Origin: Cristatella mucedo
Taxonomy: Eukaryota; Bryozoa; Phylactolaemata; Cristatellidae
Direction of reading: 5' to 3'
Length of the DNA: 64,000 bases
Assembly (NCBI GenBank): GCA_009760855.2
Contig: WPIO01000053.1
Span: forward strand, 1,074,501-1,138,500
The position numbers and the translations under genes were made by a program. Below are positions 31,627 through 42,689 of this stretch, one piece after another (position 1 is the first letter of the stretch; each line of letters starts with the position of its first letter). Below the pieces are notes generated by a model. That model saw only the letters and a program-made list of their open reading frames with translations. It had not been told where the DNA came from and made no database searches.

Positions 31627-32225
31627 AAATGCAGTTGCAGTTGCCACATCACACCACTTCTCGCCGACCTGCACTGGCTACCAGTCAAGCAACGGATTGA
31701 CTTCAAGGTTTTGTCGCTCACTTATAGGTCACTTCATTCTTTGGCTCCAGCCTATCTTTCAGATCTACTCCCCCACCAGGCCAAGCATCGTACCATCCGC
31801 TTTTCAGAATCCAACAGTTTACCAATACCTCGTACAAACCTCAAATCCTTTGGAGACCATGCATTTAGTTCGTATGCTCCCAAAGCCTGGAACTCCCTCC
31901 CTACTTGCGTCCGATCATCCCCTGACTTGACCACATTTAAAAAGAACTTGAGAACACACCTATTTAGGACAGCATTTAGTGGGTCCCTGTGATTCTTCCT
32001 TCATGTGCTTATGCGTGCTGACACTGTGCATGCTGCCACTAACCACATTTGCATGCTGACCCTGTACATGTCACTCCTAACCATGTTATTTACGTTGTTT
32101 ATCAAGCATGATATTAGTCACCATTCAATCGCATTTTTCTTAGCAGCAAATGTAAAGCGCCTAGAAAGAGATTGAGTTCTCTGAGGGCGCTTTATCAAGT
32201 ACAGTATTATTATTATCATTATTAT
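31627..32225 (+). mobile_element. LINE-B 3' part
   Basis: The C-terminal domain begins at HITPLLADLHWLPVKQRIDF and runs unbroken to the stop at about 31992. It is followed by the 3' UTR, terminal block and an (ATT)n tail at 32205-32225. 5'-truncated. Confidence 0.93.
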
Positions 32226-32249
32226 TAATCACTTTGACCTCGGTCATTG

Positions 32250-32402
32250 AAATATAATATAATATAATTTATTTATATAGCGCCCCAAGAGGACTTAATC
32301 TTTATTCAGTCGCTTCACATATGCCTCGGGGCTCGAGCCCACGACCTCAGTCAGACCTTGGTCGGAGCGAGCACCTTAACCGCTAGACCAAACCAGCACG
32401 TC
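32250..32402 (-). mobile_element. SINE-2 copy (near full length)
   Basis: Minus strand: GCTGGTTTGGTCTAGCGGTT and AAGGTGCTCGCTCC (A-box-like), GACCAAGGTCTGACTGAGGT, CGTGGGCTCGAGCCCCGAGG (B-box), CATATGTGAAGCGACTGAAT, AAAGATTAAGTCCTCTTGGG, GCGCTATATAAATAAATTAT, then an AATAT/ATATT tail. The last 60 bp parallel the LINE-B terminal block. Confidence 0.9.
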
Positions 32403-32865
32403 ATTGATAGGCGATTAACCGTACTCTCGGGCCAAACTGAATTTGTTCAATGAAGGCTGAAGGGACTTAAGTAATCCCTATCAGTATAAATGTTTAAAAA
32501 GGTCGTGGAATTCGGTAGAATTCGGTAGACCTTGGTGTGTAATCGGGTAGAGATGAAAGCCAAGATTGTGTTTGATGATGACATTGCCTAGAGGGAGAGT
32601 ATACACTTTGAAAAAGAGGGCAAAATACTGAGCCTTAATTTACCCTTACTTTAATGCTGCGTCTACATCACTGCCTTTCCTCCTTGCCGACGCCTACATG
32701 TAGAGCAATTGTACTACCGATTCAGGAAACGGAAATATCCGACTTGGTCCCACCCACAGCGTCGTGCTCTAATGCGGGAGGCTGGTATGTGAGTGAGTTT
32801 CCCAAGGAAGATGAGCGTATAATAAAAGGCTTTTTCGAATGCACGCCGTCACTGGTGTGTTGGCT
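32403..32865. other. Unassigned spacer
   Basis: No recognised gene or repeat. Confidence 0.4.
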
Positions 32866-32867
32866 TA

Positions 32868-33575
32868 TAGTAATGTGATGTGATCTAATGTATTTCCGTC
32901 TGTAACTCCACAAAGACAATATTCCTATGCAGAAAAGTTTTGTGTAGGGAGCTCAAAGCCTATGCGGCTCTCAGTACGCATTGCGGAGCCAAACGACTTC
33001 ATCTCGTGAAACAAAAAGAAAGTGGGTAGCATGGCTGAGTCAGGAGAGCATTTTAAGTAGTGAGTAGATGGAAGTAGCAGCTCAGGATGGCAGGAAATGA
33101 TGTGTCATAGTGGCAGCAGGACAGTAGATGCTGTTGCATAAGAATTGTGGAAGCGAGTTACGCAGTCTAGGACATGCAGTGGTAAAGCTTTTGTCACCAA
33201 CGGTCTTTAAGCGGAGAAATGGAACAGCTAATGTATTTTCCATGCAAGACCTGAAGGCACGAGGAGGCTGAAGCTGGTGCATCAGTTCAGCTCGGTAAGA
33301 AAGAACCAGGCTGTGGCGGGCCTTGTGGGTCAGCGCGAGAACCTTGCTCAATATCCGTTGATCAACCGGCAGCGATCAAGCGCTTTCAGCAATGTGGGAT
33401 TTACTCTCCTGCGTAACACCCACTTAGTCTTTATGGCTTTGTGGAGTTACAGACGGAGATACATAAATATATAAATAAATAATTTTCGGACTAGCCTTAC
33501 TGCCATATTCATCGTCAGCTGCAGTGGCCTTGTGGCTTTTTTGGTAGCCCAGCCAAAAGGAAGTTACAATTAGGG
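32868..33575 (-). mobile_element. LINE-A 3' part (C-terminal domain), interrupted
   Basis: The minus strand reads the LINE-A 3' end (plus-strand GTATTTCCGTCTGTAACTCC at 32890-32910), then HKARHSLVLSYRAELMHQLQ, FLRLKTVGDKSF, and, beyond an insertion at about 33385-33480, LGYQKSHKATAA at 33520-33560. The sequence resumes exactly where it left off, which shows a nested insertion. Confidence 0.85.
33385..33480 (+). mobile_element. LINE-A 3'-end insertion inside an older LINE-A
   Basis: ACTCTCCTGCGTAACACCCAC, then TTTATGGCTTTGTGGAGTTAC, AGACGGAGATACATAAATAT: the LINE-A terminus in the opposite orientation to the host copy, with an ATAAAT-type tail. Confidence 0.82.
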
Positions 33576-33584
33576 CTTGTTTAG

Positions 33585-34328
33585 ATAAGGATACCACGTC
33601 CAAGTTGGTCCATGCATTCGTGACATCTCGTCTCGACTTCTGCAATTCACTGCTTACTGGCCTACCAGCATGTGCGATCAGGCGATTGCAGCTGGTGCAA
33701 AACTCTGCAGCTAGGCTTGTCTGTCGTGAGCGTCGCAGTTGCCACATTACTCCACTTCTCGCCGACATGCACTGGCTACCAGTCAAGCAACGGATTGACT
33801 TCAAGGTTTTGTCGCTCACTTTTAGGTCTCTTCATTCTATGGCTCCAGCCTATCTTTCAGATATACTACCCCATCAAGCCAAGCATCGTACCACTCGCTT
33901 TTCGGAATCCAACAGTCTAGAAATACCTCGTACAAACCTTAAATCCTTTGGAGACCGTTCATTTAGCTCGTATGCTCCCAAAGCCTGGAACTCCCTCCCG
34001 ACCTGCATCAGAACATCCCCTGACCTGACCACATTTAAAAGAAACTTAAAAACACACCTATTTAGGACAGCATTTAGTGGGTCCCTGTGATTCGTCCTTG
34101 TTGTGCTTATGCGTGCTGACACTGTGCATGCTGCCACTAACCACATTTGCATGCTGACCCTGTGCATGTCACCCCTAACCATATTATTCATTTTGTTTGT
34201 TTTTCAAGCATGATTTTACTTACTATTCTATTGCGTATCACTTTGCAGCAAATGTAAAGCGCCTAGAAAGAGATTAAGTTCTCTGAGGGCGCTTTATCAA
34301 GTGCAATATTATTATTATTATTATTACA
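33585..34328 (+). mobile_element. LINE-B 3' part (longest intact C-terminal frame)
   Basis: An unbroken frame of 161 codons ending at 34090: [91 protein letters not shown]. The 3' UTR (TGACCCTGTGCATGTCACCC), terminal block and (ATT)n tail to 34326 follow. Family knowledge: this domain ends ORF2 in CR1/L2-type elements. Confidence 0.94.
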
Positions 34329-34329
34329 A

Positions 34330-36200
34330 TAACCTAGCCAAGACAGAAACTCGGAGCTAGTTCAATATTTTGCAAGCCACCGTGGAAGAAAATTCCTAAT
34401 CTGAGATAGGAATCCGACGTGATGGCTAGCTGTGGAAGCAGTCCTCTCAACGAAGCTTTCAAAAATGTAGGCAGTTTTCGAAGACGAGACTACAATTCTG
34501 AGAACTTGGTAGTGGTCACATGACATCACCTCCTATTAGAAGAGCCACACCCTTTGGCTGTCCTGTAAGTAGCAGTTCCGTTGTATCGTCGTTTGGTTTG
34601 CGGAAATTTGCCTACATCCAGGATCAAATTTTGTAAGGCGAGCGTTTATCTGAGGCAGCAGTAGATTCCGATGGTTTGAATGACAAATACAGCTGCGTAT
34701 CATCAGCTTAAAAGTGATAGCCTATTCCAAGGGTCTGAATCACTTTTTCCAGCTTGAGTATAAATGGAAAACAGCAATGGACAAGAGGACGTGCCCCTTG
34801 AGGGATTTCACAGGTGACTGGTCTTGTTAATGAGACCTGACGTCCACACGACAAGCATTGAACACAATGGGACAAGTACGATTTGAACCACTCCAGTGCC
34901 TCGTCTGCGAGACCAATCGTTGTCCTCAATCATTCAAGTAGGACATCGTGATCAATAGTGCTGGAGGCAGCGGACAGATCCAGCTGCGCCAAGGTACGCG
35001 ACATTCCCGTCTTCGCTCCTGCATTGGATTTCATTAGTTACACGGATGAGAGCGGTTTCAGTGGACAGCTGTCGCTTGAACCCTGATTGATTTTTTTATG
35101 AGATTTCATTGCTTTCAATGCTTGCTACCAGTTACTTGGAGACAACTTCTTTTTAAGAATTTTCGGCAAAAAGGACGAAGAGAAACTGGGCGATAGTTTG
35201 CACAGATCTTTGTACCTAATCCAGGTTTTTTAAGTATATGCCTAAATTTGGCCGATTTGAAGGATCTTGGTACAACCTTTTTTCCAGAGAAGCATTGAAA
35301 ATCTTTGTTGTGGCTGGGCTAAGTTTCTCTGCCAGTAAAGGCCACACAGATGGTAGTATACGGTCTTAGGAGACGAGATCTTTTTACTAGACCTTACTAA
35401 TGTGAAAAATCGCATGCAGAAAGCTTGGAAAGATTTCTAAGGTCACAGGTTGCGATTCAGCAATTGCTTTAGTCGGAGGGGCATTTATGAAGGCAAAAAT
35501 ACGCACATATATTTCAGGGAGGAAGGGTGCAAAATTTTCGGCCGAGCCTTTAAAATAGGCGGGGTAAAATAGGCCTCTTATAATTTGCCAGCAAGTTGTG
35601 TACCGCCTTATAAATTTGTTTGGGGTCTGACTGGCAGGACTCCGGTTTTCGAGTGAAAACAGAAGTCCTTTTTTTCTAAGCTTCCGGGTTTTTACTCGGA
35701 GAAAGTCTTTGAAATCGGCTAGTAGATCTTCATCGCACTCAGGCTTCTTAAAACGGCATTAAGCTTGGACTTAACACGGCACATCTTTTAAAGTTTGTTT
35801 TGTAAATTGAAAGGGATCTCCACTCTTCTGTACTCGGACAGAATGTGTGAGAGTATGCTCGTCAAGGGCTGAGACTCCTAAGTGTTAGGTTCACTACATC
35901 AGTGAGGGTACGAAGGCTGTCGGTCGAGTCTTGGTGCAGATCAACAAGACCTACCTCATTTTCAGATTTCAACAATTTGTCCTTTTGAATGCTTTTTAAG
36001 TTTCGTCACTGGACATAATCGACGTTACCACGTACGCACAACGGAGCAGGAACAGTAAACGAGATCGAGCAACGATCCAAAAGGGTCAGCGGACACGCAA
36101 CAAGGTCAGTAGGGCAAGGTCACAGGGGCAGACATCCTTCGCGATAACTAGATCCGCCGATGTGAATGGTATCTGCGTAATGTGCGCCGCCCAGCGTGTG
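34330..36200 (-). mobile_element. LINE-A copy: endonuclease end, linker and RT
   Basis: Minus strand, colinear with 48500-50300. Reading 5' to 3': the end of the endonuclease region (HIGGS, then DLVIAKDVCP, about 36120-36190) and the linker with a FKKPECDED-like stretch (about 35720-35760). Then come the RT with FKRQLSTETALI-like sequence (about 35040-35080), RTTIGLADEALEWFKSYLSH (34870-34929), VTCEIPQG (motif B decayed) and GIGYHF. It stops near 34330 without the C-terminal domain. Many frameshifts and stops. Its RT end abuts the LINE-B tail at 34328. Confidence 0.85.
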
Positions 36201-36408
36201 CGTGTTGGTGGATCTTTTTATATTCCTAGGGTGAAATACTGCTGAGAAATGCAAAGCATTTGTAAGTACTAACTCTTTAATGGGTGGAACAGAGCGCCAA
36301 GCAGTAGCACCACAAAGCGTAGCTGAGTGCAATAGAGTAGCCGAACTGATATATGTCTACGGCAATCAGTGTGTTTCGGTGCGTCGGGGCAGGACCACTG
36401 CCAATTAG
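36201..36408. other. Unassigned spacer
   Basis: No recognised feature; it may be more LINE-A 5' sequence too decayed to align by eye. Confidence 0.35.
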
Positions 36409-37316
36409 TACTGTAGTCTCCTGTTTAAGTACGCAACTCGAACCTGCGAAGCTTGTGCGTACCTAGCCGGTAGGTGCGTACTTTTTGGTACGCCGCGAAC
36501 TTTCCGAAAAAGCGATACAATTATTTCTATCTCAAGGATGTTCTTGACTTTTACGAACTTGACGAGGAGTAGAGAAGTCGAAAGAAAGATCAGGGGCGAA
36601 GATTTTGAGGAGGTGCTTCAGAGGTCTTTTACGGGAACCCAGCGAACCTGCTAGATGCTGCAAGTTACGTGAAAGAGGCCTGGGAGTTGGTTTTGCCAAG
36701 CTCGATCCAAAATGCTTTCGTCAAGGTCGAACTAATGATTTTAGAACCAGAACTGGAGGTTGATAGCAAGGTTGAAGATGTGGGCATCGAACTTGCGAAG
36801 GCTTTCGAAGCGTTGAATTTATTTATCGCTTCATCAGAGCTGGAAGACATCGTTCACTTTGATGACGAGAAAAACGACGAATATGTTGCTGCGGTATTGG
36901 AAGATGTTGACGAGCTTTTAGAGTCGATGAAAATTGATAAAAATGTGATGGATGATGATGACGACGTTAATCCTCAAGATTTCAATGCCGGTTTAGAAAG
37001 TGGAGTTGTATTTCAGGGGCTCGAATCCTTTTATAAGCAGATTCTCTACATCAAGGATCAGCCGCTGTACTTTGAAGTTTAAATTGACGTCGATAATACA
37101 TTCAATGATCTTAAGAAATTGTTTGAATCATTTCAGAGCAAGATCCGGGCGGTCTCCCTCAAAGCCAAATACAAGAAACTTCTAAACCTGCACCAAATGA
37201 CGATTCCTGACAGGTTTAACGAATAAATCTTGAACCCAGAATTTTAGGGGGAAATCTGCGTACTTCGCCGGGATGCGTACTTACATAGGTTCGTACTTAA
37301 GCGGGATGCTATTGTA
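36409..37316 (+). mobile_element. Pogo/Tigger-like DNA transposon, deletion derivative
   Basis: The ends form an imperfect terminal inverted repeat: TACTGTAGTCTCCTGTTTAA at the left, against TACAATAGCATCCCGCTTAA read from the right. Each is followed by GTACG and further GTGCGTAC/GTACGCA words. The interior encodes the C-terminal part of a Tigger/Jerky-type transposase, beginning near 36640 (LLDAASYVKEAWELVLPSSI, then QNAFVKVELM). An acidic middle follows, then a TAA at 37081 and, in the same frame, FNDLKKLFESFQSKIRAVSL. The helix-turn-helix N-terminus and the whole catalytic DDE core are missing, so it cannot move itself. Flanking TA at each end fits a TA target. The open frame at 36669-37082 begins at GTG and is not a host gene. 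Confidence 0.85.
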
Positions 37317-37852
37317 GCCGTACCAGGCCAACAGTTGGATTGAATTCCGTTTTTACCGTTCAGGTAACGCTAGGAGGCTTGAATAGCCACCACACGAGGT
37401 AGGCACGTTCGGGCACTACCCTCGCGGTGGTTAGAAGAGCCATCAGACATCGTGGTGTGGGCGGTGGCTTGCTCGGCAGCAAATTTCATAAACAGGCGAG
37501 CTGCGTCTTGCATGTGTAGAAAAGGATGGAGCCGCGGCTAGAACGCATAAGCATCCAACGTTCGAAGACTTGCTCTGAAGACATTGATATAAATCAAGCC
37601 TGCGAGCTTCAGTCATTTTTATTTTGGCCGTGGGGTGGATGCGATTACCCCCCCCCCCAAGGTTTTTATTGGTCGGCTGGTCTAACAAGGAGCCAAAAGT
37701 AGAAACAGCTTCTCCTTCATGAGAGACGGCCGAAGCCGCTCCCCCTCTAAATGTGGTAACGTATGATGACGTAGTACCCCAAACCAGAAGGAAATCGGTC
37801 AAAAATCGGCGCCAATTTTGGAGGACAGTACAATGTAAACGCAGCGTAAAGG
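37317..37852. other. Unassigned spacer
   Basis: Contains a C run at 37650-37659. No recognised gene. Confidence 0.4.
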
Positions 37853-38163
<311 letters not shown>

Positions 38164-38344
38164 GCTTTGGAAGACCAGTAGCTTTGACGTACATGCATAC
38201 ACTCTGACATCTCTCATCGAGTTAGGAATTGACCGAATATATCGCTGAGCCAGAGATAATTCAGCGTGCGGACAAGCACTCCAGATCTAGCAGTCAACAG
38301 TAAGATCTGAAAGTCAACGGTGTCACATGCTGCCGATGAGTCTA

Positions 38345-38545
38345 CGAGTAAAAGTAAATACTAGTTTATTTAACCGCCTCTTTTGCATAGTGACAGAAGA
38401 GCCTTTACGCCTATCACCACCGCTTGCATCTGCAATAAAGTATTGCCCACCGCAGGATTTGAACTCACGACCTCACAACCGAGGTCGTGAGCCGAGGTCG
38501 TGATAAGCAACCGCCTTACCTAGTGTGCAATCACAGTACCCACAA
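38345..38545 (-). mobile_element. SINE-1 copy with internal duplication
   Basis: Standard SINE-1 order on the minus strand. The dyad CCGAGGTCGTGA is present twice (38479-38505), a 15-bp-scale local duplication beside the B-box. Confidence 0.87.
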
Positions 38546-38559
38546 ATAGGCCTTGCCCT

Positions 38560-39305
38560 GATCACTGTCGTACAGAAGATTAATACTTTGAGCTGCATAA
38601 CATTGCTAAAATTCGGGCTTGCTTAGACAAGGATACTACATCAAAATTGGTCAATGCATTCGTGACATCCCGCCTCGACTACGTTAGCTCACTGCTTACT
38701 GGTCTACCAGCCTGTGCAATCTGGCGCTTACAGTTGGTGCACAACTCTACAGCTAGGCTCGTCTTTCGTGGGCGTTGCAGTTGCCATATGACACCACTTC
38801 TCGCCGACCTCCATTGGCTCCCAGTCAAGCAGAGTATTGACTTCAAGGTTCTGACACTTACTTTTAGGTCTCTTGATTCTCTTGCTCCAGCCTACCAATC
38901 AAAACTACTTCCCAACCGGCGAAGAATCGTACAAGCCGCTGTTCTGAATCGAATCGCTTAGCCATCACCTCGTGCGAACCTGAAAACTATTGGAGACCGT
39001 GCTTCTAGTTCCCATGCTCCCAAAGCTTTGAGCTCACTACCGACGCACGTCGAAACGTTCGCTGACATGACGACAATTAAGAAGAAGCTTAAGACGCACC
39101 TGTTCAATACTGCATTTTGTAGATCATTGAGATTCCTCTTTTGTGTGTATATAACCATGTTATTCATTTTGTTTGTTTATCAAGCAGGATTTTACTCACC
39201 ATTCAATTGCATTTACCTTTGCAGCAAATGTAAAGTGCCTAGAGAGATTAAGTTCTCTGAGGGCGCTTTATCAAGTGCATTGTTATTATTATTATTATTA
39301 TTATA
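38560..39305 (+). mobile_element. LINE-B 3' part
   Basis: C-terminal domain frame VNAFVTSRLDYVSSLLTGLP, ACAIWRLQLVHNSTARLVFR, MTPLLADLHWLPVKQSIDFK to about 38960. A second frame follows, then a short 3' UTR (much of the usual TGCATGCTGACCCTG stretch is missing), terminal block and (ATT)n tail to 39305. Confidence 0.9.
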
Positions 39306-39329
39306 TACGTTCTTACACTCCATCTGCTG

Positions 39330-39440
39330 CTAGCAAAGGTTACCACCAATCATTTGGTAAGGCTTTTTATACAGCACCAGTAAAGGGCCTAAAAAGAGAT
39401 TCAGTTCTCTGGGGGTGCTATACAAATGTATCAATAATGA
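39330..39440 (+). mobile_element. LINE-B-related 3' end fragment
   Basis: TAAAGGGCCTAAAAAGAGATTCAGTTCTCTGGGGGTGCTATACAAAT-like terminal block without a clean tail. Confidence 0.6.
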
Positions 39441-39854
39441 TACTAATAATATCAAGCAGAACAGCTTTGGGGGAATGGTTAGCTCGATCTCCCAATTGGA
39501 ACTTGCTAACGCAATGTAATGCATTGATGCGATCGCTAAGTTGCTACGCCACAACTCAATTCAAGTTTATCACATTAAAATGACGGATGAGTTCTGTACG
39601 AAAGGTGTTCAAACTCTCTCGGCCTGACAACTGCTGTTTAATAAGGGAAAGGTACTTCTCCGATTGCTAGGGACATATTTGCAAAGTTTCCTTTTACAGT
39701 GGAGACCAGCAGGTTTATGCACCTCATAAGGAGAACTTTTGTAGCGAATCTTGAGTTTGTCATTTTAAGGTTGTCTTGTTTGTGTTTTTAGCATGGAAGA
39801 CCAGCTGCTTGGCGACTGATTCATGAGAAAAGGGCGTGGAGGATGACAGAGAAA
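39441..39854. other. Unassigned spacer
   Basis: No recognised feature. Confidence 0.35.
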
Positions 39855-40050
39855 GAAGACCGTGGATGGAGAGGAGGAGAGAGATAGAGCGAGAGAGCGA
39901 GAGACGGAGATTGAGAGAGATGCAGAGAGTGAGAGAGAGACAGAGAGTGAGAGAGAGACAGAGAGTGAGAGAGTGTGAGAAAGTGAGAGAGAGAGAGAGA
40001 GAGAGTGAGAGAGAGAGGGAGGAGAGAGACAGTGAGAGTGAGAGAGATGA
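39855..40050. repeat. Degenerate (GA)n tract
   Basis: GAGA/GTGAGA/GACAGA repeats, about 190 bp, running straight into the head of a SINE-1. Confidence 0.92.
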
Positions 40051-40215
40051 GGGGCTGCACACTAGGTAAGGCGGTTGCTTTCATGACCTCCGTCCCGAGG
40101 TCGTGGGTTCGATTCCTGCGGTGGGCGATTCTTTATTGCCACTGCAAGCGGTGGTGATAGCCGTAAAGGCTCTTCTGTCGCTATACAAAAAGAGGCTGCT
40201 AATCGGCTAAGGTTT
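40051..40215 (+). mobile_element. SINE-1 copy
   Basis: CACTAGGTAAGGCGGTTGC, GACCTCCGTCCCGAGGTCG, a near-perfect B-box region GTGGGTTCGATTCC, TGCGGTGGGCGATTC, GTGGTGATAGCCGTAAAGGC, TCTTCTGTCGCTATACAAAA and AGAGGCTGCTAATCGGCTAA. The first about 10 bp of the head are lost to the GA tract. Confidence 0.9.
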
Positions 40216-40534
40216 TTTTGCAGTTGTCTGCCACCAGTCAATCAAGCAGCCAGTCAATGTCCATTTTGAAGACCGTTCGACGTCTTCGAGGTTTATTGGG
40301 AAGACCGCTAACCGACGGATATCACGTTCGATATCACATCTAGGATTTGTAGACCAATTACCGCGGTGGCTGGCTAAAGACCTTACGATCTGCCTAGATC
40401 CATTCAATCTAGAATACTGCTACTCAGGTTGGCGGGGCTCTCGAAAAAAGTCAGTGCGTCTCTAGAGCTGGTGACGATAATGGCTGCAGGGTTGGTTAAT
40501 ATTTCCGAGAAAATCGGGAACGAGGACTTTTCCT
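40216..40534. other. Unassigned spacer
   Basis: No recognised feature. Confidence 0.35.
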
Positions 40535-41218
40535 TAAGGCGTGCGGTTGATCAACGGATGTACAACAAATTCCCAATTCTTAAGCCGAAGGCCTGCCATG
40601 GCTGAGCTCCTTCGTACTTCACTTAGCTGCCCAACCAGTTTAGCATCCACGCACCCTCAGGTTAGACTCAAATTAGCTCTTCCATTATCTCACTTGAAGC
40701 AGTTGGCGACAGCTGGATTGTTCTGCGAGTCCTATACTGTGGAAATCGCTTCTGTCATTCTTAGGCACCAGTATCACTCCAGCTGCCACCAACTGCGGCC
40801 GAGCCCTTGGCCCAGCCCTTGGCCCAGCCATCCCGCAGCTACTACTTCCCGACTACTTACTTCCACGACTTTCCCCCTGACTCTGGCATGCTTCTTACTA
40901 TCTCTTTGTTTCGTGAAATGCAGTCCGTTGGCTACCGAACGCTAATCGGAAGGCGCTTTAAAAAATATTAGCAGATTGAGTAGCCTCGTCTCTATAGCGG
41001 CAGAAGAGAGTTAACGGCTACCGGCATCGCCTACAGTTGGCAATACAGAATCGCTCACTGCGAAATTCGAACCCGCGACCTCAGCCGTGGTGAGCGAGCA
41101 CCGTATGTACTGGGCTACGGCTTTGAGTGAGCTACGAAAAACTGCCCTGCCGAAAGCCCACATTGCGTTTGAGGCTATGCACAGTTACAGACGGAGGTGC
41201 ACGCGTTACATTACGTTT
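40535..41218 (+). mobile_element. LINE-A 3' part, split by a SINE-1
   Basis: 40535-40965 is a decayed C-terminal domain (GATCAACGGATGTACAACAA, GGCCTGCCATGGCTGAGCTCC, then CCGTTGGCTACCGAACG). The 3' end resumes at about 41118 (GAGTGAGCTACGAAAAACTG, CACAGTTACAGACGGAG) and closes with ACATTACG. A minus-strand SINE-1 occupies the gap. Confidence 0.8.
40968..41122 (-). mobile_element. SINE-1 insertion in LINE-A
   Basis: Minus strand: GGTGCTCGCTCACCACGGCT, GAGGTCGCGGGTTCGAATTT (B-box), CTGTATTGCC, AGCCGTTAACTC, TATAGAGACGAGGCTACTCA. GCTTT appears just before and just after it, a possible target-site duplication. Confidence 0.8.
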
Positions 41219-41269
41219 TGTGCGTACTACTTTGCAGCCGACGGTTGCCAGAGAGAAAAGTTACCAGAT

Positions 41270-41425
41270 AAATAAAAATATAAAAAATATAATTCATTTA
41301 TATAGCGCCCCAGGAGAACTTAATCTCTATTCGGGCGCTTCACGTATGCCTCGGGGCTCGAGCCCACGACCTCAGTCAGACCTTGGTCGGGGAGAGCACC
41401 TTAACCGCTGGACCAAACCTTGACC
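41270..41425 (-). mobile_element. SINE-2 copy
   Basis: Plus-strand view: AATTCATTTATATAGCGCCC, AGGAGAACTTAATCTCTATT, TCGGGGCTCGAGCCCACGACCT (B-box inside), GACCTTGGTCGGGGAGAGCA, TTAACCGCTGGACCAAACC. Very close to 32250-32402. Confidence 0.92.
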
Positions 41426-42335
41426 TCAACCCGGCGCTCGCTCGCTCGCTCGCCAGGCGGCAGGCGGCTCGCTCACCGGGGTGGTGCGTCTTTGGGAAAT
41501 GCCAGCGTCGCCATTAACTGATTTATGTAGCGACATAGGGGCATACCGCCGGAACCATCCAGGCGCCTATGCCGCACTTCGAGTTGCGGCACTTCGGGTC
41601 GCCCGGGTCGCCCGGGCCGTTCCGCCGCCGCGACGGTCGCGAATTGAATGCATGAAACGCGGCGGCGGCGGAGACCGCCGATCGGCCGCCGCGCTCGCAC
41701 GACGGACGGCGCAGGGGCGCAGCTAAAAAGCCGCGTCGGGCGCCGCCGCGGCCGCGCGATGCGGGCGACGGCACGTGACCGGCATGGCCCGGCTATTCTC
41801 AGGTCGTTGATCTGCGGCCGGTGCTCGGTTCGAACGTGGCGCGACGGCGCGGCAGTCCACGCGGCATCGTCGTGTCGGCGCCGAGGGAGCGTTTCGCTGT
41901 GACGCAGGTACTCTATGCAGGCGATTCCGTGACCGGAACACGGCTGCACGCGGCGCGTCAGAGCTCCCCGCGCGAGCAAATCCGCCGCCCAATCCGTCTA
42001 CGGGCAGCCGGCGGCGGCGGCGGCGCGCCCCTCGTGGCGGCGTGCGCGCGTGCGCCCGCCGCCGAGCGGTCGCCTCTCGTGCGCTGCCGTAGCCGCGCCG
42101 CTCGCGCCGATACCGGGCGCGGGCTTGTGAGGACTCTCGCGGCTCCGCGCGCTCTGGCCTGCGGTTCGAGGCCAACGGAGCGATTCGAGCGTACTCGCGC
42201 CCGAAGCCGTTAGCGAGTACGCTCGCCCGCGCGGTAGCTAACTTGCCGCGTCGCGGTAAGCCCAGGCAGCGACTCTAGGGACGCACTGGGCGGTCCCGGC
42301 GTACGCGACGTACTGGGTAAGGGAGGCACGTTCGA
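41425..42335. other. CpG-rich block, about 0.9 kb
   Basis: Strongly GC-rich with very many CG dinucleotides (CGGCGGCGGC, GCCGCCGCGG, GCGCGAGCAA), unlike everything around it. It opens with four GCTC/GCTCGCTCGCTCGC units. At 42186-42225 there is a perfect 13-bp inverted repeat (CGAGCGTACTCGC, 14-nt loop, GCGAGTACGCTCG). Several overlapping long frames exist on both strands, as expected of GC-rich DNA with few stops; none is recognised. A promoter/first-exon CpG island is possible; so is a GC-rich satellite or foreign insert. Confidence 0.6.
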
Positions 42336-42366
42336 GATTTGCTTCGGGTGCATCCTAGCACCTCAT

Positions 42367-42619
<253 letters not shown>

Positions 42620-42689
42620 CTCTCTGTGTGTATCTATCTATATTTCAATTTGTGGTTTCGCCTGGCGATCGGACGCTGGAAGTAACTAT

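Noticed and set aside
36669-37082. 137-codon acidic ORF as a host gene
   Set aside because: It begins at GTG, continues upstream in frame into transposase-like sequence, and sits between inverted ends; it is the C-terminal remnant of a pogo-type transposase.
41473-42213. Several long ORFs in the CpG-rich block
   Set aside because: High GC makes stop codons rare on both strands; the Arg/Ala/Pro-rich frames overlap each other and none is recognised.
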